The translations under genes were made by a program, and so were the position numbers. A stretch of DNA of 64,000 bases from Paenibacillus sp. FSL R5-0623 (GTDB lineage Bacteria; Bacillota; Bacilli; Paenibacillales; Paenibacillaceae): the NCBI RefSeq assembly GCF_037974265.1, contig NZ_CP150233.1, positions 1,922,001 to 1,986,000 of the forward strand, given 5' to 3'. The stretch's first letter is position 1. Each line of letters starts with the position of its first letter. Under the pieces are notes generated by a model. The model was not told where the DNA came from and did not search any database. It saw nothing but the letters and a program-made list of their open reading frames with translations. This document shows positions 45,092-54,911 of this stretch, one piece after another.

Positions 45092-46096
45092 ATGGCTTCT
45101 ATCCATGATGTAGCCAAGGAAGCGGGAGTATCTGTTGCAACCGTTTCCAAAGTGATAAACGATTATCCTGATGTAAGTGAAAAAACACGCAAAAAAGTCA
45201 ATATAGCCATCGAATTATTGAAATATCAACCCAATGTGGTCGCACGTGGGCTTGTCAAACGCCGTTCATGGACGGTGGGCGTACTGTTAACGGTTCCGTT
45301 TACGAACCCTTTTGTGTCGGAGTTGCTGGAAGGGATCAAGACAGCGCTGGAGAACAGTGGATATGACCTGGTCCGGTTGTCTACTCGATTCGATGATCCG
45401 GCGTACTCGTTCATCAAACATTGCCGCAGTCGTAATGTGGATGGCGTAGTGGTATTCGGGGAAGGCAGAGAAAACACGAGTATTCAGGAACTGGTGGATG
45501 CAGAGATTCCAACAATGTTTATCGATACGGACATGTTGGGCAAGCGTGCTGGTTACATTACTACGGATAACGCGAACGGGATCTCGATGGGTGTCAAACA
45601 TCTGCATGAGCTTGGGCACCGCAAAATTGCCTATATCTCAGGGACACTTGGACCTGCCGTAGCCAATCTGCGATTGGAAGGATATCGGGAAGGGCTGCGA
45701 GAATGCGGCATCCCGTATTCTACGGTATATCTGGAGATCTGCGATTATTCATTCGACGGAGGAAGCAAGGCCGCCCGACGATTGCTGGCACTTCAGGATC
45801 AACCAACGGGAATTGTCTGTGCATCAGACATGTCTGCTTTTGGTGCGATTCATGAAATTGAAAAGCATGGACTGAGTGTACCAGAAGATATCTCGGTTGT
45901 CGGGTTCGATAACACGTATTACGCTGAGGTATTCAAACCGGGGTTGACCACGGTGAATCAGAATATCTATTCCATCGGCATTAAGTCCATCGAATATCTG
46001 ATTGCCATGATCGAGAATCCATCTTATTCTCCTCCCGTGGTGACGGAACCTTCCAATCTGGTTGTCCGTCAGACGACAGCTCCTTTAAAAGTGTAA
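45092..46096 (+). CDS. LacI/GalR-family transcriptional regulator
   Basis: A 334-residue regulator: HTH ASIHDVAKEAGVSVATVSKVIND, hinge NVVARGLVKRR, then the ligand-binding core with VDGVVVFGEG, IAYISGTLG and ISVVGFDNTYYAEVFKPGLTTV. It directly precedes the xylanase gene, so a role in xylan or hemicellulose control is likely but inferred. GAGGTGATC precedes the ATG. CcpA itself is a possible but less likely identity. Confidence 0.88.
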   Translation: MASIHDVAKEAGVSVATVSKVINDYPDVSEKTRKKVNIAIELLKYQPNVVARGLVKRRSWTVGVLLTVPFTNPFVSELLEGIKTALENSGYDLVRLSTRFDDPAYSFIKHCRSRNVDGVVVFGEGRENTSIQELVDAEIPTMFIDTDMLGKRAGYITTDNANGISMGVKHLHELGHRKIAYISGTLGPAVANLRLEGYREGLRECGIPYSTVYLEICDYSFDGGSKAARRLLALQDQPTGIVCASDMSAFGAIHEIEKHGLSVPEDISVVGFDNTYYAEVFKPGLTTVNQNIYSIGIKSIEYLIAMIENPSYSPPVVTEPSNLVVRQTTAPLKV

Positions 46097-46118
46097 TTTT
46101 GTAATGACGGTGACATGG

Positions 46119-46145
46119 AGCACAGCTAACAAGCTGTGCTTTTTG
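46119..46145 (+). terminator. Intrinsic terminator of the lacI-type gene
   Basis: The arms AGCACAGC and GCTGTGCT are followed by TTTTT. Confidence 0.85.
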
Positions 46146-46186
46146 TCGTTTTATATTATGGTGAAGTTTTTAAAATAAGTCCTATA

Positions 46187-46238
46187 GTTTAACGGGTAAA
46201 CAAAGTTCGCTGGCAATCGTATAATGAAAGTGCTTACA
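46187..46238 (+). promoter_or_regulatory. Xylanase promoter with a cre-like site and a dyad
   Basis: The -10 TATAAT lies at 46220-46225. TGAAAGTGCTTACA at 46225-46238 matches 13 of 14 positions of the CcpA cre consensus TGWAANCGNTNWCA and overlaps the start site. GTTTA-ACGGG-TAAAC at 46187-46201 is a 5-bp dyad that could bind the LacI-type regulator. Confidence 0.55.
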
Positions 46239-46343
46239 ATCTTGTTCAATAACGACTATCCAATCCTGCACAACGATCTTGTAAAGGGCTGGCGCATGAC
46301 AGAACAAAGGTTACTCTTCACAACCAACCAAGGAGGAGATCGG

Positions 46344-49166
46344 ATGCATTTGAGAAAATGGTGGAGCTTGTGCTTGTCGGCTGTATTGATCTTCAGTTTG
46401 TTCCCAAGTGTGGGAACAGGAGAGACGCGTGCTGCGGCTGCGGACGTTAAGACTGGCGATGATGAAGTACTGTTTGAGGCTAATTTTGAAGATGGTGTGT
46501 TGGGGCAATGGCGTCCACGTGCGAGTGAAAAGCTTGATATCGTCACGCAAGTAGGTCACGACAGTACACGCAGCCTGAGAACCTCTTCCCGTACCGAAAC
46601 GTTCCATGGACCCTTAATTGAAGTAATAGACCATGTACAGAAGGGCAGCACAGTTCATATTTCGTTTTGGGCCATGTACGATGAAGGACCGGACAGTCAG
46701 GTCATTAACGGTTCACTGGAGAAAGAGTACAATAACGACGCTTCAAGTCGAGAATATGCTACGTTTGCCTCTGCAACTCTGAACAAAGGACAGTGGAAAA
46801 AAATCGAGGCGGATGTGGTGATCCCTGGAGAAAATAGCGGCATCACTGGGTTCCGCATGTATGCAGAGACACCTTGGAAGACATCAGCGGAAGTGACGCC
46901 GGCGGACACGATTACTTTTTACGTGGATGATGTTCTGATTACGGAAGCCGAAAAAATTGAAATAGAGCCGAACATTCCGAATCTAGTGGATGTTGTGGGA
47001 CAACACTATGCAATGGGAGCGGCAATCGACCAGTCTGCACTGGATGCGGAAGATCCGCATTCCCAGCTGTTGACGAAACATTTTAATAGTATTACAGCTG
47101 GAAACTTTATGAAAATGGATGCGATGCAGCCTCAGGAAGGACAATTTGTCTGGTCAGAGACAGATCGTCTGGTGAAGTTTGCCGAAGCAAATGACATGGA
47201 AATCAGAGGTCATACGCTGTTATGGCATAGTCAGGTGCCGGATTGGTTCTTTACGGATCCGGATGATGCTTCGAAACCTGCCACGCGGGAACAGTTGCTT
47301 GCACGGATGAAAACCCATATTCAAACCATCGTGAGCCGGTACAAAGGAAAGGTTCATACATGGGATGTCGTCAATGAAGTCATCTCAGACGGAGGCGGCT
47401 TGCGGAATGAGGCCAGTAATTCCAAGTGGAGAGATATTATTGGGGATGTGGATGGCGACGGAGATGACAGTGATTACATTGAGCTGGCTTTCCGTTATGC
47501 ACGTGAGGCTGACCCCGATGCTGTACTGGTGATTAACGACTATGGAATGGAGGGCAATGGAAACAAGGTAAATGATATGGTGAAGCTTGTAGAGAAGCTG
47601 CTTGCCAAAGGAACACCGATTGATGCGGTTGGATTCCAGATGCATGTGTCGATGTACGGACCGGATGTAAAGCTCATTCGTGAGGCTTTTGAGAAAGTGA
47701 TCGCTCTTGGTGTGAATGTACAGGTTACAGAGCTGGATGTTTCGATCTATTCAAGTAATTCTGAACTGGAGATGCCTGTCACAGATGAATTGATGCTGCA
47801 ACAAGCTTATCGTTATCGTGAACTGTTCGACCTGTTCGAAGATTTGGGGAAACGCGGCGTGATGGACAGTGTTACGGTCTGGGGACTTGCAGATGATGGT
47901 ACATGGCTTGACAATCATCCGGTCAAAGGACGCAAAGATGCACCGTTGCTGTTTGATCGTAAATTAAAAGCGAAACCGGCCTATTGGGCACTGGTGGATG
48001 CTACCACTCTTCCGATCTATCGTAATGAATGGACAGCATTGAAGGCCAGCCCTTCTTTACCGAATCACAAAGGACAGGAAGATATTCTTTGGGGTGCTGT
48101 GAAAGGACTCGAAATTAATCATCTGGCAGATGATACATCTGCGGTTACGGGTGAGGCTCGTATGATGTGGGATGCCAAAAAGGTGAGTTTACGAGTGGAA
48201 GTGAAGGATACCACACGTCGCAAAGGGGATCAGGTGCAGGTTTTCCTCGCGGAAGAAGTCAAGGGGAAAGGTGCTGCAACTTCTGAAACTGATCTGTCTG
48301 CCAAGAAGAAAAATCCGCCGTCTGTCAGTGGTCAATATACATTTAAACGGGATGGCGGTAAAGGCAAAGATAAAAATACTTACAACGTACAGGAGACAAA
48401 AACCGGTTATGTTGTATACGCATCACTGCCTATGTCAGCTGCTTTAGTTACTGAAGGCCAGGTCTTGTCTCTGGATTTTCGGATTACGGATGAATATGCT
48501 GCTGGAAAGACAGCGACCATCGTTTGGAATGATATTTCCAATCAACAGCCTGACAAACCAGCCAACCGGGGCAAACTGAAGCTCGGTTCTGTTTTGAAAC
48601 AAACCAAGGTCACTTATGGCAAACCTGTAATTGATGCGAAGAAGGATAACGTCTGGAAAAAGGCTGCATCTGTTAAAACGGATGTCTGGGTGGTCGGAAA
48701 CTCCGGTGCAACGGCGACTGCACAGCTGTTATGGGATGAGAAATACCTGTACGTATTGGCAGATGTGAAAGATCCTTTGCGAAGCAAATTAAGTTCTAAT
48801 GCACATGAGCAGGATTCAATCGAGATTTTTATCGACCCGAGCAAAGATCAGACAACATTCTATCAGGAGGATGACGCCCAGTACCGGGTCAATTTTGATA
48901 ATGAGGCTTCTTTTGGAGGAAATGCACGGAAAGAAAGTTTCAAATCAGCTACCCGATTAACAAGCGGAGGGTATACAGTGGAAGTGGCAATCCCACTAGA
49001 TAGCGTTCGTGCTGAAGGGCAAAGATGGATTGGATTTGATCTGCAAGTTAATGATGATGGCGCGGGGGATGGCAAGCGAAGCAGTGTGTCCATCTGGAGT
49101 GATCCATCAGGTAATTCTTATCAAGATACTTCCGGTTTTGGCAGTCTGTTATTGACTCGCAAATAG
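46344..49166 (+). CDS. Secreted modular endo-1,4-beta-xylanase (CBM22-GH10-CBM9-CBM9)
   Basis: A 940-residue secreted enzyme. Order: signal peptide (1-30, LCLSAVLIFSLFPSVGTGETRA), a CBM22-like module (about 40-200), a GH10 catalytic domain (about 215-560) with acid/base E345 in WDVVNEVIS and nucleophile E463 in VTELDVSIYS, then two CBM9-like modules (about 565-750 and 755-940) ending in GFGSLLLTRK. No S-layer (SLH) domain, so it is released rather than wall-bound. It would cut xylan to oligosaccharides. ATG 46344 follows AAGGAGGAG. Confidence 0.93.
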   Translation: MHLRKWWSLCLSAVLIFSLFPSVGTGETRAAAADVKTGDDEVLFEANFEDGVLGQWRPRASEKLDIVTQVGHDSTRSLRTSSRTETFHGPLIEVIDHVQKGSTVHISFWAMYDEGPDSQVINGSLEKEYNNDASSREYATFASATLNKGQWKKIEADVVIPGENSGITGFRMYAETPWKTSAEVTPADTITFYVDDVLITEAEKIEIEPNIPNLVDVVGQHYAMGAAIDQSALDAEDPHSQLLTKHFNSITAGNFMKMDAMQPQEGQFVWSETDRLVKFAEANDMEIRGHTLLWHSQVPDWFFTDPDDASKPATREQLLARMKTHIQTIVSRYKGKVHTWDVVNEVISDGGGLRNEASNSKWRDIIGDVDGDGDDSDYIELAFRYAREADPDAVLVINDYGMEGNGNKVNDMVKLVEKLLAKGTPIDAVGFQMHVSMYGPDVKLIREAFEKVIALGVNVQVTELDVSIYSSNSELEMPVTDELMLQQAYRYRELFDLFEDLGKRGVMDSVTVWGLADDGTWLDNHPVKGRKDAPLLFDRKLKAKPAYWALVDATTLPIYRNEWTALKASPSLPNHKGQEDILWGAVKGLEINHLADDTSAVTGEARMMWDAKKVSLRVEVKDTTRRKGDQVQVFLAEEVKGKGAATSETDLSAKKKNPPSVSGQYTFKRDGGKGKDKNTYNVQETKTGYVVYASLPMSAALVTEGQVLSLDFRITDEYAAGKTATIVWNDISNQQPDKPANRGKLKLGSVLKQTKVTYGKPVIDAKKDNVWKKAASVKTDVWVVGNSGATATAQLLWDEKYLYVLADVKDPLRSKLSSNAHEQDSIEIFIDPSKDQTTFYQEDDAQYRVNFDNEASFGGNARKESFKSATRLTSGGYTVEVAIPLDSVRAEGQRWIGFDLQVNDDGAGDGKRSSVSIWSDPSGNSYQDTSGFGSLLLTRK

Positions 49167-49337
49167 AATATTTAGTTGTGAATTAGAATATGAAAATGTT
49201 AGCTGTTCAACATCGTATATCTGGAAATAAGTGTTGATTTTAAAGGCTGGGACGTTTAGACTATATACATTCAAATAAACGGGTTCCAATGTATGACAAC
49301 GGCTTCAACTAAGTCTGTGGTCACGAGTCAAATGATG

Positions 49338-49383
49338 CGGAGGGAGTGCCTGTCATCCAGACAGCGCACTCGCTTCTTTTTTA
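49338..49383 (+). terminator. Terminator or attenuator before the MHYT-GGDEF-EAL gene
   Basis: Stem GAGTGC-CTGTC / GACAG-C-GCACTC (49344-49371) with a 5-nt loop, followed shortly by CTTCTTTTTT. It lies 170 nt past the xylanase stop and 50 nt before the next gene. Confidence 0.65.
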
Positions 49384-49431
49384 CATTTTTGCATACATAC
49401 AAGGCATTTCCCGGTCGAAAGGACAGAGTGA

Positions 49432-51912
49432 GTGGAGCACCTACATGGTACGTACAACTTAGAACTTGTTATTTTATCCTATATTATTGCATCGTTAGCT
49501 TCATACGCAGCCCTTGACCTTGCAGGCCGTGTAAGTCAGGCTAGCGGGATGGCGCGGAATGTATGGCTTACCTGCGGTGCAGTCTCGATGGGGCTGGGAA
49601 TCTGGTCCATGCATTTCGTAGGTATGCTGGCTTTTGTTCTGCCTACGCAAGTCTCCTATTCCACCGGTAAGGTTGTTTTATCTGTTCTACTTGCTATTGT
49701 CGCATCAGGGGTGGCCTTGAACATTGCGGGTAGACAATCGGGCAGGATAAGCCAGCTCATGATTGCTGGAGTGCTGATGACAGCGGGGATCAGCTCGATG
49801 CATTATGTGGGAATGGCAGCGATGTCAACTCCGGTTACGTATGAACCAGGCAGAGTGGTGTTATCCATTCTGATTGCAGCGCTTGCTTCCTTTGCGGCAT
49901 TGTGGCTCATGTTTTTCTTCCGTTATCATCAATCAAGACATACCTGGGTTTACAAGATGGGCAGCGGTCTCATAATGGGGATCGGAATCTCTGGCATGCA
50001 TTATACCGGGATGTCAGCCGCACATTTCCATCATTCACATGGCTCGATGGTAAGTTCAGGTATGCAGATTGAGCCAGGCATTCTCGCCTACTTGATCGCA
50101 TCGGGCACATTTATTGCTTTGGGCTTGACGTTGTTTGGCATATTTATCAATCAGCGAATGTCACAGAAAGATCAACGGATTCATGAGAATGAGCAATGGT
50201 ATCAGGCCTTGTATCATAACCATTCGGATGCCATTATTTCAGTGAACAAGGAAGGTATTGTCAAAGGGATTAATGCTGCTGTAACAACAATCACCGGATA
50301 TCCTGAAAAAGAGGTCATGGATCGTTCCATTGATGATATCGCTCAGCAGATCGATATCGAGTGGATAAGTGAATTTGATTCCATCGATTGGGATGATCAT
50401 GGGCTGGAGCAGGCGCACTACATGGCCAAAATGAGAGACATACAGGGTGAACTTCTGGACCTTAGTATTGTTGTAGTTCCTGTTGTCATTGATGGCAGAC
50501 ATGTGGGAAGTCACATTTTGATCAAAGACGTTACGGAGGAAAAACAGGCTCAGGAGAAGATTCGTCACCAAGCTTTGCATGATCCGTTGACGGGGTTGCC
50601 CAATCGGCGCAAGTTGGATGATGTGCTGGCTTGTACGATTCACGATTCAGAAGAAAAAGGGAATTCTTTTGCCGTTATGGTGATGGATATAGATCGTTTC
50701 AAGATGATTAATGACTCGCTGGGACATTCCATTGGAGATGTATTTCTAAGAGAAGTCAGCAACCGGATCATGAAAGCCATAGAAGCTTCTGACCCCTTGG
50801 CTATGGAAAATGTCATGCTGGCCCGGATGGGCGGCGACGAGTTCACACTCGTTGTGACCCAGGATCAAGCGACAGAAGTGCGAGTGGCAGAACTTGCAAA
50901 ACAGATTGTTGAAGCCATACAGCTACCTTATCGGTTAAAAGAGAATGACTTTTACGTAACCGCCAGCATTGGAATTGCGATGTACCCGGATCATGGAGTG
51001 GGCGTGGATGCTTTGCTGAAACATGCGGACTCCGCCATGTATGAAGTGAAGAAAAACGGCAAAAATGGTTTCCAATTCTACACTGTCCAACTGGATTCGG
51101 AACTATATGAACGCATTGAGCTGGAGGGTTATCTTCGTAAAGCTTTGGAACGCGATGAGATGGTCCTGTACTATCAGCCACAGATTCGTACCGAGGATAG
51201 CCGCATGATTGGTGTGGAGGCTCTTATACGTTGGAACCATCCACTTAAAGGTCTGCTCGCACCTAATGTGTTTATCCCGCTTGCAGAAGAGACAGGTATG
51301 ATCTATGAGATTGGCAATTGGACGCTGCGGGAAGCATGCAGGCAGATGAAACTCTGGCATGCCAGTGGCGGACCACTCATTCCGGTATCGGTTAACTTGT
51401 CCAGCCAGCAGTTCCACCAATCCAACTTGGTAGAACAGGTCAAGAATGCACTCTTGGAGACAGGGCTGGATGCTCGATATCTAGAGCTGGAAATAACAGA
51501 GAGCATGATGATGGATGCAGCCGTATCCACGGCGATTCTTAATGAACTGACAGCACTGGGTGTCAAGATCAGCCTGGATGATTTCGGGACAGGATACAGT
51601 TCACTGAGTTATCTGAAGCATTTCCCGATTCACAAGCTTAAGATTGATCGTTCATTCGTGACGGACATTACAGAGAGTCACAGCGATCAAGCCATTGTGG
51701 CGACCATTATATCAATGGCGCAGAATCTCAAGATGGAAGTCATTGCGGAAGGCATTGAGACGAAAGGTCAACTGGATATTCTGATGCAGAATGATTGCCG
51801 CGAGATTCAGGGATATTATTTTAGTCGTCCGCTGCCAGCAAGTGAAGTGGAACATGACTTTTTTGTACCGCTACGATTGCAGGGTAATGGTACACCGCCG
51901 ATACCATCCTAA
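49432..51912 (+). CDS. MHYT-PAS-GGDEF-EAL cyclic di-GMP enzyme
   Basis: An 826-residue membrane protein. Seven hydrophobic segments (1-235) carry three MHYT motifs (MHFVGM, MHYVGM, MHYTGM), thought to bind a metal and sense a gas such as O2, CO or NO. Next come a PAS domain (about 255-370), a GGDEF domain with intact MGGDEF (about 385-550), and an EAL domain with VEALIRW and DDFGTGYSS (about 565-815). Both active sites look intact, so synthesis and breakdown of c-di-GMP are possible. The start is GTG 49432 with AAAGGA 7 nt upstream. Confidence 0.92.
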   Translation: MEHLHGTYNLELVILSYIIASLASYAALDLAGRVSQASGMARNVWLTCGAVSMGLGIWSMHFVGMLAFVLPTQVSYSTGKVVLSVLLAIVASGVALNIAGRQSGRISQLMIAGVLMTAGISSMHYVGMAAMSTPVTYEPGRVVLSILIAALASFAALWLMFFFRYHQSRHTWVYKMGSGLIMGIGISGMHYTGMSAAHFHHSHGSMVSSGMQIEPGILAYLIASGTFIALGLTLFGIFINQRMSQKDQRIHENEQWYQALYHNHSDAIISVNKEGIVKGINAAVTTITGYPEKEVMDRSIDDIAQQIDIEWISEFDSIDWDDHGLEQAHYMAKMRDIQGELLDLSIVVVPVVIDGRHVGSHILIKDVTEEKQAQEKIRHQALHDPLTGLPNRRKLDDVLACTIHDSEEKGNSFAVMVMDIDRFKMINDSLGHSIGDVFLREVSNRIMKAIEASDPLAMENVMLARMGGDEFTLVVTQDQATEVRVAELAKQIVEAIQLPYRLKENDFYVTASIGIAMYPDHGVGVDALLKHADSAMYEVKKNGKNGFQFYTVQLDSELYERIELEGYLRKALERDEMVLYYQPQIRTEDSRMIGVEALIRWNHPLKGLLAPNVFIPLAEETGMIYEIGNWTLREACRQMKLWHASGGPLIPVSVNLSSQQFHQSNLVEQVKNALLETGLDARYLELEITESMMMDAAVSTAILNELTALGVKISLDDFGTGYSSLSYLKHFPIHKLKIDRSFVTDITESHSDQAIVATIISMAQNLKMEVIAEGIETKGQLDILMQNDCREIQGYYFSRPLPASEVEHDFFVPLRLQGNGTPPIPS

Positions 51913-51926
51913 TTGTATGAAATGCC

Positions 51927-51969
51927 AAGCGGCAAGTTCCCGTGTATATCGGGGACTTGCCGCTTTTTT
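51927..51969. terminator. Terminator between convergent genes
   Basis: AAGCGGCAAGTTCCC pairs with its complement around GTGTATATC and is followed by six T residues. Confidence 0.85.
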
Positions 51970-52053
51970 ATGTCCTTATTTATTATTAATCATTAATCTC
52001 ATCCATGATAAGAGCATTTATATTTTCGTTTCCAATAATCATAATCGAAAACC

Positions 52054-53490
52054 TTACATAAATTTGCGGTGGTGCTTCTTGCCGTCATACGTAAACCAGA
52101 TCGGTTTATCCTCGACACGTGTCTCCACATGTACCGTACGCCCCCAGAGGCGATACAGATAAGGCATGGTGCGCTCCATATATTTCAGGTCCAACTCGAT
52201 GCCCTCATATTGATGTTTCAGCACGAGTTCCCCGGTCCGCATATAGTCGGCATCTTGCACGACCAGATAAGGAGAACCTCCGTTGACACGTGAAAATACG
52301 AGCTGATCCCGTATGTTCTCCCAGGACTTGTCGGTGATTTTCCAGTCCGGGCCTTTTTTCTCAAAGACGTAAAGGTCGAGGTCCTCGGTTAATTGCTTGG
52401 TCATGTAATTGCGGATAAAGGAGGTATCGGAATCGAATTCACGCACCTCGAACATTTTCGCACGGCCCTGGCCTGGTTTACGGCCCCAACGATCCTGTTC
52501 TTCCCGGGTTGGGTTATCCCAGCGTCGCTCAATATCCTCGAAAATCTTCAGTCCCAAATAATACGGATTCAGACTTTGTTTGGATGGCTGCACCACGGAG
52601 GAGTTGAGCTTCGCGAATTCGATCGTATCCTCACTGTTGAGATCGAGTTCACGGATAATGCGTTGATGCCAGTAAGAAGCCCAGCCTTCGTTCATGATTT
52701 TCGTTTCCATCTGTGGCCAGAAATATAACATCTCTTCACGCATCATGCTCATGATATCCCGCTGCCAGTCGGTCAATACTTCCGAGAATTCCTGAATAAA
52801 CCACATGACATCCTTCTCTGGTTCAGGCGGAAAGTGATGGATCTGAATGCCTTCGGCTGGTGGATCTTCGGTCTTCACATCATCAAGCGACCATAAATCA
52901 TCATAGCGGCCTTCCGGTTTGGGTGCTTTCTCACCGCGTTGCTCCCGCATTTTCATCTCCATGTAACGTTGTTTGTCCAAATGGCGGGGTTTAATCAGCT
53001 GTGGGTCCACATGTTCCTGAATTGCGATGACGGCATCGATAAATGCTTCAACCGCTTCCGTTCCGTACTCCATCTCATAATTGCTGATGCGATCCGCCGT
53101 AGCAGCCATGCTTTCGACCATATTACGGTTGGATTTGGAGAAGCGGGCATTGTTTTTGAAAAAATCACAGTGTGCCAATACGTGGGCTACGATCAATTTG
53201 TTCTGAATCAGGGAATTGCCATCCAGCAGGAAGGCATAACAAGGGTTGGAGTTGATGACAAGCTCATAAATTTTGCTGAGACCAAAATCGTATTGCATTT
53301 TCATCTTATGAAATGTTTTGCCAAAGCTCCAGTGGCTGAATCTGGTCGGCATGCCGTAGGCTCCAAATGTATAAATAATATCCGATGGGCAGATTTCGTA
53401 CCGCATGGGGTAATAGTCCAGACCAAAACCATTGGCAATCTCCATAATCTCGGCAATAGCGTATTCTAGGTCGCGGATCTCATCTGTCAT
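52054..53490 (-). CDS. spoVR: SpoVR family protein
   Basis: A 478-residue soluble protein of the SpoVR/YcgB family, seen in [36 protein letters not shown] split over residues 24-60, [12 protein letters not shown] and [12 protein letters not shown]. In B. subtilis SpoVR is needed for normal spore cortex; in enterobacteria YcgB goes with YeaG-YeaH. Exact biochemical function unknown. It overlaps yhbH by 4 nt (ATGA), so they are co-translated. Confidence 0.93.
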   Translation of the reverse strand: MTDEIRDLEYAIAEIMEIANGFGLDYYPMRYEICPSDIIYTFGAYGMPTRFSHWSFGKTFHKMKMQYDFGLSKIYELVINSNPCYAFLLDGNSLIQNKLIVAHVLAHCDFFKNNARFSKSNRNMVESMAATADRISNYEMEYGTEAVEAFIDAVIAIQEHVDPQLIKPRHLDKQRYMEMKMREQRGEKAPKPEGRYDDLWSLDDVKTEDPPAEGIQIHHFPPEPEKDVMWFIQEFSEVLTDWQRDIMSMMREEMLYFWPQMETKIMNEGWASYWHQRIIRELDLNSEDTIEFAKLNSSVVQPSKQSLNPYYLGLKIFEDIERRWDNPTREEQDRWGRKPGQGRAKMFEVREFDSDTSFIRNYMTKQLTEDLDLYVFEKKGPDWKITDKSWENIRDQLVFSRVNGGSPYLVVQDADYMRTGELVLKHQYEGIELDLKYMERTMPYLYRLWGRTVHVETRVEDKPIWFTYDGKKHHRKFM

Positions 53491-54656
53491 CTAACGCTGC
53501 CTCCTTCCCGTTTCTGGAAAAAGCTGCGCAAAGCTTTGTACACTTCGCCTTTTTCTTTGATCACATAATACATAAACTGATCCATCTTGATATGGCGATA
53601 AGCCGACATCAGTGTGCTACTGCGGTTATATTGATTCACTTCGCCGTATCCAAACATATTGCTACGCTTCATTAACTCCCCGATCAGCTTCACACACCGT
53701 TCGTTATCCGAGGTCAGATTATCCCCGTCAGAGAAGTGGAAAGGGTAGATGTTGTAGCTGGAAGGTGGATAACGGCTGTCAATAATATCCAGCGCCTTCA
53801 TATATACAGAGGAGCAGATGGTGCCTCCGCTCTCGCCACGGGTAAAGAACTCTTCTTCGGTTACTTCCTTGGCTTCCGTATGATGGGCGAGGAAAACAAT
53901 CTCAACCTTCTCATACTGACGGCGTAGAAAACGGGTCATCCAGAAGAAAAAGCTGCGCGCGCAGTATTTTTCAAACGAACCCATGGACCCGGATGTATCC
54001 ATCATGGCAATGATAACGGCATTAGACTGGGGAATGATTTTGTCTTCCCATGTCTTGTAGCGCAGGTCATCCGGACTGATATGATGGATGCCTGGCGTGC
54101 CAGTCGTAGCATTGCGACGCAGATTCTCCAGAATGGTACGTTTCTTGTCAATATTGGACTGCATACCTTTTTTGCGAATATCGTTGAAAACTACCGTATG
54201 TGTCTCAATCAGATCCTTGTCTTTCTGCTTCAGATCGGGTAATTCCAGCTCAGCGAAGAGCATATCTTCCAATTCCTCAATACTCACTTCGGCTTCCACA
54301 ATATCATGACCAGGCTGATCGCCAGCTTTTTCGCCTTTGCCGGGTTTCTGCGAAGCAGCGGGATCACGACCGATGACGTCTCCGACCTGACTGTCACCGT
54401 CTCCTTGACCAACATGTTTTTGCTTCTGGTAGTTATACACAAAACGGTACTCATCCAGACTGCGGATTGGTACCTTGATGATTTGTTTTCCATCAGACAT
54501 GATGATGTTTTCTTCCGTAATCAGATCAGGCAGATTCTGCTTGATGACATCTTTCACCTTTTGCTGATGGCGCTGTTGGTCCTGGTACCCTTTGCGGTGA
54601 AGCGACCAATCTTCCTTCGACACGACGAACGAGTAAGGCTGGTGTGAATTTGACAT
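53487..54656 (-). CDS. yhbH: YhbH/YeaH family sporulation protein (DUF444)
   Basis: A 389-residue soluble DUF444 protein with a von Willebrand A-like region, where a MIDAS-type motif reads DTSGSMG (about residue 225). The middle has a Gly/Asp/Lys-rich low-complexity stretch. In B. subtilis yhbH follows prkA and is sporulation-linked. I placed the start at the Met at 54656, which has GGGGGGTG about 5 nt upstream, rather than five codons earlier. It forms an operon with spoVR. Confidence 0.92.
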   Translation of the reverse strand: MSNSHQPYSFVVSKEDWSLHRKGYQDQQRHQQKVKDVIKQNLPDLITEENIIMSDGKQIIKVPIRSLDEYRFVYNYQKQKHVGQGDGDSQVGDVIGRDPAASQKPGKGEKAGDQPGHDIVEAEVSIEELEDMLFAELELPDLKQKDKDLIETHTVVFNDIRKKGMQSNIDKKRTILENLRRNATTGTPGIHHISPDDLRYKTWEDKIIPQSNAVIIAMMDTSGSMGSFEKYCARSFFFWMTRFLRRQYEKVEIVFLAHHTEAKEVTEEEFFTRGESGGTICSSVYMKALDIIDSRYPPSSYNIYPFHFSDGDNLTSDNERCVKLIGELMKRSNMFGYGEVNQYNRSSTLMSAYRHIKMDQFMYYVIKEKGEVYKALRSFFQKREGGSVR

Positions 54657-54765
54657 GTAGGCACCCCCCATTGATTACGCGGCACAGTTTGGCCTGTCGG
54701 TAATTAAGTATATTCACGGGCGAGGACGATATGTGATGAGAGTGGATATAAAATGATACAATTAC

Positions 54766-54796
54766 GCAAGTTCACCTCGGAGGTAAGGTGAGTTGC
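54766..54796. other. Inverted repeat between divergent yhbH and MFS genes
   Basis: Arm GCAAGTTCACCT (54766-54777) pairs with AAGGTGAGTTGC (54785-54796) with a bulge, and ACCTC-G-GAGGT is nested inside. Located where either divergent promoter could be controlled. Confidence 0.4.
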
Positions 54797-54911
54797 AAGA
54801 ACAGAACTGCACCATTTTTTACAGAAACAGTGAACAAGTGTGATATCCTTCCTTTACAATAGGAGAAAGACATCAATCATTATAATAGTTGTATGTAAAG
54901 GAAGGATTTCT

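Noticed and set aside
49167..49431. GEMM-type c-di-GMP riboswitch before the MHYT-GGDEF-EAL gene
   Set aside because: Expected GCAAA and CGCAAAGCC-like motifs are missing; only a terminator-like hairpin is seen.
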